Shown here piece by piece: positions 60,801-64,000 of a stretch of DNA of 64,000 bases. The position numbers were made by a program, and so were the translations under genes. This stretch comes from Tribonema minus (taxonomy: Eukaryota; Sar; Xanthophyceae; Tribonematales; Tribonemataceae): positions 54,200 to 118,199 of the forward strand of contig JAFCMP010000175.1 in NCBI GenBank assembly GCA_017506865.1, given 5' to 3'. A model generated the notes under the pieces. It saw only the letters and a list, made by a program, of their open reading frames with translations. It had not been told where the DNA came from and did no database searches. How positions within the stretch are numbered: position 1 is the stretch's first letter; every line of letters starts with the position of its first letter.

Positions 60801-63324
60801 TTGGGGGCGCCAAGTTGAAGTTGAGGGGATGAGCACTGCTGATGACAGAACAATCCCTGTAGCAGGCACGGTACCGGGGGTACGACCGCCTGCAGAGCCC
60901 CCACCAGCGAAAACTTCTTGCACTGCAGTCTCAGAAACTCACGCTGGAACTAAACAGGAAGCAAAGATTGATGTAGAATCGCAACCTGGTGTTGACACTG
61001 GCGCAGGTACAGAACCTGTCAATGAGTGTACGGACGAAGAAGCAGTGCAGCGAGCGCGGGAGTTGGAGTGGTTTGCCGCGTTCAAAATAGGGGAATTGGA
61101 TCACCTTACAAACAAGCAGAAAGAAATTTTAACGGATTTGCTGCGTAGCATGGCTAGGAAAGGTATCTTCTCATTTGATGGCAGGCCCGGAAAGACGTCG
61201 TTGGTCCGTCACCATATTGATGTAGGGGATGCTAGACCAGTACGTGCAAGATTGCGCAAGTACAGCTTGAAGGAGCTTGAAGTGCTGTGGAAGGAGATAG
61301 ATTTTTTGATTAAGAAAGGTGTGATTGAACCGTCAAATTCGCCTTGGAACTCCCCTTTGATGATAATACCCAAGCCGGATGGGGGACTGCGAGTAGTGCA
61401 AGACTTGAGGGCGGTTAATCAAGCGGTCAAAGAAAAGGGCAGCGGCCAGGATGGTTTTCCGTTGCCACGCATTGATGAGGTGCATTCAGCGTTGAGTGGC
61501 TCTGAGTGGTTCAGCTCTATGGACGCGGTAGCTGGATTCTGGCATGTTGAACTTGATAGAGAATCCAGGCCGCTAACAGCATTTCAGACCAAATGGGGGT
61601 GCTACCAATGGAAGGTTGGACCCATGGGGCTCATGAATATGCCATCTACTTTTCAGCGTCTGATGCAGTTGGCCATGGGACATGATGCGTTGTGGGTGTA
61701 TGCATTAGTGTATGTGGACGATATTTTGGTTTTCAGCAAGACTTTCGAGGAACACATGAAGCATTTGAAGGTAGTGCTGAGCCGCTTGCTCTCAGTTGGT
61801 ATCAAGCTGAAGCCATCAAAGTGTCATTTCGCAATGAAAGAGGTCAAGTTTCTGGGCCACATAGTGGATGCGCGAGGTAAACGTGTGGACCCATCAAAAG
61901 TGGCAGCCATCGACAAAATACCACTTCCCACTGACCTCCATGATGTGCGTTCCTTTTTGTGTATGGCAGCATATTATAGGCAGTACATTTCCAATTTTTC
62001 TACAATCACGGAGCCCCTGGTAAACCTCACGCGCAAAGGTGTGCCGTTTGAGCTTTCTGATGATTGTGTAGCAACTTGGCAGGTTTTGAAGGAGGCGCTA
62101 AAAACGTCCCCTGTGCTAGCTCATCCAGACTTGAAAGGGATCCTTAATGGTACAGTCAAGCTGGTATTGCAAACAGATGCTTCAGACTATGGAGTTGGAG
62201 CAGTGCTGACGCAAATTTGTCCTGTCAATGGTGAGCATCCCATAGGATATTATAGTAGGACTTTAAAAACTGCCGAGCGCAACTACGGCACCTATGATAG
62301 GGAAGCGCTAGCGGCCGTGGAAGGGGTTCACTACTTCAGGCAGTTTTTGCATAATGGCAACACGTTCACTCTACAAACTGATCACTCTGCGCTAGCGCAT
62401 CTCATGGGTGGCTCAGAACCGCGAACTAAGCGGCAAGAACGTTACATATCAGAACTGCAAGAATACAACATGGATATAGTACATAGGCCTGGTAAAGAGA
62501 ATGGTAATGCAGATGCTCTCTCTCGTATCAGGGACGGTGCTTATGTCATGATGTCTGCAGGTGTTGACCTCTCTGTGAATGCAGCGCAGACCTCGCTGCA
62601 TGGGGGCGTGCAGAGGCCCACACCTGACACCAAAGAAAGAATTGCAGTGCCTGTTCTTGCTTTTAGCGACGTTGAGAAGACAGGTGGAGTGCAGTGCTCG
62701 AGAGTGCAGGTCAGCATGACAGCGGTGGCGCAATTGTGGCCAGAGGGCGAAGATGATCACCTAGGAGAACCAACGCTGGACGATGGAGACGAGTTTGACA
62801 GTGACGAAGAAACAGGTGGTTCATTAAAGTTTAAGAAGCGGCAGCGTCCAGTTTTTCAGTCGAGTGACTTAGCGGATTCTTTGGGCAGCGATCCAGTGCT
62901 TGGCAAGGTTGTGAAATACCTCCAAGCAAAAGCCAGTAGTAGGGCTCATGGTCTAACCCCAGTTGAAGTTGAAGAGGCGCGTGCTTTTGAACGTGCAGGT
63001 TATTATATGCGCGAAGCTAAGATGTATATTGCTGCAGGGGGAAGGTCACACAGGGCAGGGACAGACTTGTTGGTTATACCAAAGGCTCTGCGCGAGCGCG
63101 TGTTGCTTGAGTGTCATGACGGTGCAATCGGGGGAGGCCACAGTGGTTTTGCTCGCGCCTATGACAAGGTTAGGCGCAGGTACTTTGGCCAGGCATGTAT
63201 GCGGATGTTTTTCATTGGGTGCTTTCTTGCATGGCGTGTCAGAAGCGCAAGTCAAGGCGTGATGCACGAATTAGGGTACATGGCTTTGGAGATATTGATT
63301 TGCAACATGCATTCCAGTTGGTAG
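54805..63324 (+). CDS. Gag-protease-DNA methyltransferase-RT-RNase H polyprotein
   Basis: A single frame of about 2,839 codons without ATG at its head. Gag: poly-Gln tracts (55690-55840, 55915-56045) and a capsid-like helical region (56240-56860). Protease: VVYLDSCAGCDVM (about 57697-57735) with D-S-C-A in place of the usual D-S/T-G-A. C5 cytosine methyltransferase, 58650-59690: motif I VVDLGAGIGSS (58756-58788), motif II VEIDDTYAAIFRASHP, motif IV STRCEGAS with the catalytic Cys at 58972, motif VI IENVP (59095), motif VIII FPNLRNRVFFL and motif X GCGQIVLAPV. RT, about 61180-61860: KPDGGLRVVQDLRAVNQ, FSSMDAVAGFWH, YVDD at 61711. RNase H, 62155-62525: QTDASDYGVGAVLT, NADALSR. Integrase zinc region begins at about 63100 (ECHDGAIGGGHSG) and the frame breaks near 63190. 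A linker (59700-61020) of unknown function separates methyltransferase and RT. Confidence 0.92.
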   Translation: MVWLERDEKRIARVGVVVKHDDKTFATRLQRDYARGDDEPAQWEVELVGGIEPNYVRWRPSGYELAILHPVNPKGAGVNREGRPDQAVIVQVAPAWCQPLGRFPRAHAITDHIVVRTLVNPTAMQVAAHTLTPCILPQGTPMRAKIGRAWRTCVMVQDFVGTDTHVLDRNVFDPLLLVRGDDTGEDFYLPASCTRLQVARPYWVQPLAPAEPLADAANWARVEGPLAADCLDPDKGPVLTVPPSVPIAGLEFTMPRDAITDRCVDRTLAQLVHQMRGNLNDPIAVNELHTWREQAHQLQLQQQGLPLQQHQQQPQQQPQQQQQQQPQQQQQHQQQPPPPQQQQQAEPQGQWQLSERWQRHRQQQTEDAQPPPQQQQQQQLAPSPPPLQQLPVAPSPPQQQQQQPPPPPPPPQQLTEDDDPQVITRQEAAQQRTAALRAMAPRALKGVSHETLYFLDDPPEAGLEYRGVDNKAISHEVITCMMQEWLDSLAARVSFEGVQSIPDPNSDLRTCPSYVALMLQYCLSAELRRSIKAFLHEHRGANGDLSGRQISALHAHLDREYSESMQRSKADTRLEQLRLEPGVSIQVFLLDFEKVLRYTLHGLELGEKVFRDRFVRRLIDTLARSKDVKARVEKFLEALVEFRVVLERQGTDQVDMASVRLKLQQAESVVAATKSMSVRAYLAAEVSKKSEKRGGSTYAFSGGGSESESENSEGGASGADVLATQGGSGAVPNTRATDTNAETPWNAALDRFSSHLQQHASDMNQRFDSLIRAMSQRHGAPLQTAPHRQLYYPAGNRQGPPNYGRQGWGAAPNIGGNINSRPNGGLISNTGGGARVANNFPLDPSSLSPELVQAVLAIVHGERPAVGPTAPTWSTVLGVGADNEAEYFFSARTYFAWDPSAGPVCLSCDPDKFAECCCFVADDEVAEVSSLVCVAGADAGGQIGRMAPVVLMVEAQIHNVMPAVVYLDSCAGCDVMQFRAYCLLLRKLRDRAETAQQAVRLEQSQRQPTFKAIRGVGRHLVAVMFMVTVQVEIAGVSAQVDFHVSNQIDPQFLLSYSTIARMRLDMLTSRSPAMVQHPDFPNKAVKSLTPDEVAAKRDQWRSARNAGNQQGVQSAEVAVDLGSVLKFEYGSLPAELLEERAENGEPGPKFVLSKGTQRMQPPIDLDSVDDERVIRVDDLPKAGWEVDVQHRHWHNGELSEVMSVSSESIDSASEDGEPADRYVEETDWTKMSGEDSADDSDMELDAARTQSCDETVEVEVDVALAELDADRRSGCYDKKGGSTWAVQDCHPDRWAAISPVERGEYPNVEHMTVSSLTVVDLGAGIGSSVKGAIMGGAQVALAVEIDDTYAAIFRASHPNVPLLVADYTSNKVWDRIMEIDPDLVTASTRCEGASRQRFKPAGEIRVDAEANQVTPKLVDKAIQRGVKCLMIENVPEISETISGQLAIEHAHQAGYHVLSFELSGADLGFPNLRNRVFFLITRGDQTVVDTLRTVAGRIEEAKYGGHKQERVQINPGEMWGVSNPVYVLPPRNATARWTHDAKRSAPTLISRHFHVFRQPADDHMRRGDIEFSLSQRYVPSQADVMRANGLWWIKVPPGVSQTALAKGCGQIVLAPVMSFIVRILRTEPVLFDTQHRLHPAASRLIEDGIFVQTLGPYALPEDHRQGGTLVGPVLIASSLPSTPFLRKLRHMQGSVKSAGNNNREPGPQPTSTSTSTSSTSTTARSTDADSGEDASNGDGDASGEDAEGHRSGGARTPGKMTMLEAYNQVMDELDERLGKNHMSEDPGVAATANAKLPGWDDILLVAEQGASAHKQATVRVAKQYPVTEPTTAGVAVLVTWTGWVPPGNYVLEGVVDPKGHWAVRRQRVLVEEGNQTSTINITIVKRTGKLKPGVKVGHLHLLDERMWKKEVHQHEVGITRSLLKLSAESLRQTDTPARDSKLAAVKARIASVERNDRLATACFMVAMGCVTPAEARAQSEGAINGTAAENLFAQSSAHGWGRQVEVEGMSTADDRTIPVAGTVPGVRPPAEPPPAKTSCTAVSETHAGTKQEAKIDVESQPGVDTGAGTEPVNECTDEEAVQRARELEWFAAFKIGELDHLTNKQKEILTDLLRSMARKGIFSFDGRPGKTSLVRHHIDVGDARPVRARLRKYSLKELEVLWKEIDFLIKKGVIEPSNSPWNSPLMIIPKPDGGLRVVQDLRAVNQAVKEKGSGQDGFPLPRIDEVHSALSGSEWFSSMDAVAGFWHVELDRESRPLTAFQTKWGCYQWKVGPMGLMNMPSTFQRLMQLAMGHDALWVYALVYVDDILVFSKTFEEHMKHLKVVLSRLLSVGIKLKPSKCHFAMKEVKFLGHIVDARGKRVDPSKVAAIDKIPLPTDLHDVRSFLCMAAYYRQYISNFSTITEPLVNLTRKGVPFELSDDCVATWQVLKEALKTSPVLAHPDLKGILNGTVKLVLQTDASDYGVGAVLTQICPVNGEHPIGYYSRTLKTAERNYGTYDREALAAVEGVHYFRQFLHNGNTFTLQTDHSALAHLMGGSEPRTKRQERYISELQEYNMDIVHRPGKENGNADALSRIRDGAYVMMSAGVDLSVNAAQTSLHGGVQRPTPDTKERIAVPVLAFSDVEKTGGVQCSRVQVSMTAVAQLWPEGEDDHLGEPTLDDGDEFDSDEETGGSLKFKKRQRPVFQSSDLADSLGSDPVLGKVVKYLQAKASSRAHGLTPVEVEEARAFERAGYYMREAKMYIAAGGRSHRAGTDLLVIPKALRERVLLECHDGAIGGGHSGFARAYDKVRRRYFGQACMRMFFIGCFLAWRVRSASQGVMHELGYMALEILICNMHSSW

Positions 63325-63905
63325 GGTTTGATATAGTAGGTCCTCTGCCAACATCAGACGATGGCAACCGTTTTATTTTGGTTTTCACGGACTACCTCAC
63401 TAGGTGGCCGGAGGCCTTTGCAATCCCTGATAAGTCAGCCCAGACGGTAGCGCGCAGCATCGTTAGTGAAATAGTACCTAGGCATGGGTGCCCGCAGATG
63501 TTTCCTGTGTGATAATGCGAAAGAATTCAGGGGAGCGTTGATGAAAGAGCTGACCAGATTGCTGGGCGTTGAGCAACGTTTCACTTCACCCTACCCCCCC
63601 ATGCAACGGTCTCACTGAGCGCACCAATGCTCACTTGTGACATTTTGTCCATGCTTGTAGAAGACAATCAACGCAACTGGGATCGTGTGCTCCCGCAGGC
63701 CCTCTTCAATCACCGCGCTTGCACTAACACCACCTATGGCATGTCACCTTCCGCATGTTGTACGGTCGCGAGCCGTGTTGCCGTTTGGAGGCTATGCAGG
63801 AGATAGACGTGTGTAAAGTTTGTCCAAACAGGTGGCGTACTGACCGCGGAAGCACCTGGAGGCTTCCGATGACGATATACGGGAGGGCTACCGCTATGGT
63901 ACAAT
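63195..63905 (+). pseudogene. Integrase with multiple frameshifts
   Basis: After the break near 63190 the integrase continues in another frame from 63195: SCMACQKRK (second half of the H2C2 zinc site), FDIVGPLP with the first catalytic Asp, TDYLTRWPEA, and HGCPQMF. A further shift near 63504 leads to CDNAKEF (second Asp). Others near 63597, 63634 and 63737 interrupt GLTERTN, NWDRVLPQALFNHRACTNTTYG and MLYGREP. Each break is a change of one or two bases, mostly at short homopolymers. Integrase would insert the cDNA, so this copy as read is inactive. Confidence 0.82.
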
Positions 63906-64000
63906 CATCGCCTTAAAGAGCAGGAGAGAGAGGCTTGCCGCGCCTGAAGAAGCAGCCAAGGAGAAAGTCGGCTATGCCGCGGCGCTTCCAACCGGTGATA

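Larger units (their letters stand above)
53409..64000 (+). mobile_element. Ty3/gypsy-type LTR retrotransposon carrying a DNA methyltransferase
   Basis: Insertion begins at 53409 (TGTGTCG...), defined by comparison with uninterrupted copy 1. Order: 5' LTR and leader (53409-54451), gag, protease, C5 methyltransferase, reverse transcriptase, RNase H, integrase. RT before integrase and the YVDD and H2C2 sequences are Ty3/gypsy-type. The 3' LTR lies outside the window. Because the host copy 2 is itself nearly identical to copy 1, this insertion must be young. Confidence 0.88.

Overview
The window is nuclear DNA of a GC-rich eukaryotic microalga. Evidence: genes are split into many short exons with GT-AG borders and matching codon phases, proteins carry long Ala/Gln/Gly low-complexity tracts, TTAGGG-type telomere repeats lie inside introns, and one gene encodes a plastid thylakoid-lumen protein with a twin-arginine-like targeting signal. 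TTAGGG rather than TTTAGGG, together with this targeting, fits a stramenopile or haptophyte better than a green alga; that is inference, and no species is claimed.

Layout. 1-2395 (-): 5'-truncated RLE-type non-LTR retrotransposon, open to the left edge. 4081-5542 (-): terminal exon of an FG nucleoporin with a RanBP2 zinc finger. About 7032-18380 (-): large AT-hook/SAP-like/coiled-coil chromatin protein. It is divergent, across a ~470 bp promoter region, from adenylosuccinate synthetase at 18851-31636 (+), which I resolve into 14 phase-consistent exons. 33102-34146 (-): 3' end of a secreted-type protein with a CBM6 carbohydrate-binding module. 34650-40326 (+): aprataxin-like DNA-repair hydrolase (macro + HIT + zinc finger). 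41855-43638 (-): second, divergent non-LTR copy with an 8 bp target duplication and a paralogous empty site nearby. 44326-49353 (-): six-exon, ~260-residue thylakoid-lumen protein (PsbQ/Psb31-like candidate). 49570-53408 (+): non-LTR 3' fragment plus a long non-LTR copy, interrupted at 53409 by a Ty3/gypsy-type LTR retrotransposon that runs off the right edge.

Main results. (1) The LTR element encodes, in a single open frame, Gag, an aspartic protease, a C5 cytosine DNA methyltransferase, reverse transcriptase and RNase H; the methyltransferase sits between protease and RT. (2) Most introns of the host genes contain decaying tandem copies of the neighbouring exon edge with its splice site, in up to five copies. 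This looks like a genome-wide process of intron growth or birth by tandem duplication, and one ADSS copy is an intact in-frame cassette exon. (3) A non-autonomous hAT element with perfect 8 bp target duplication sits in an ADSS intron.

The host genes are housekeeping genes of unrelated function (nuclear pore, chromatin, purine synthesis, DNA repair, photosynthesis), with no sign of an operon-like grouping. All exon borders come from reading splice signals and codon phase by eye; no transcript data were available.
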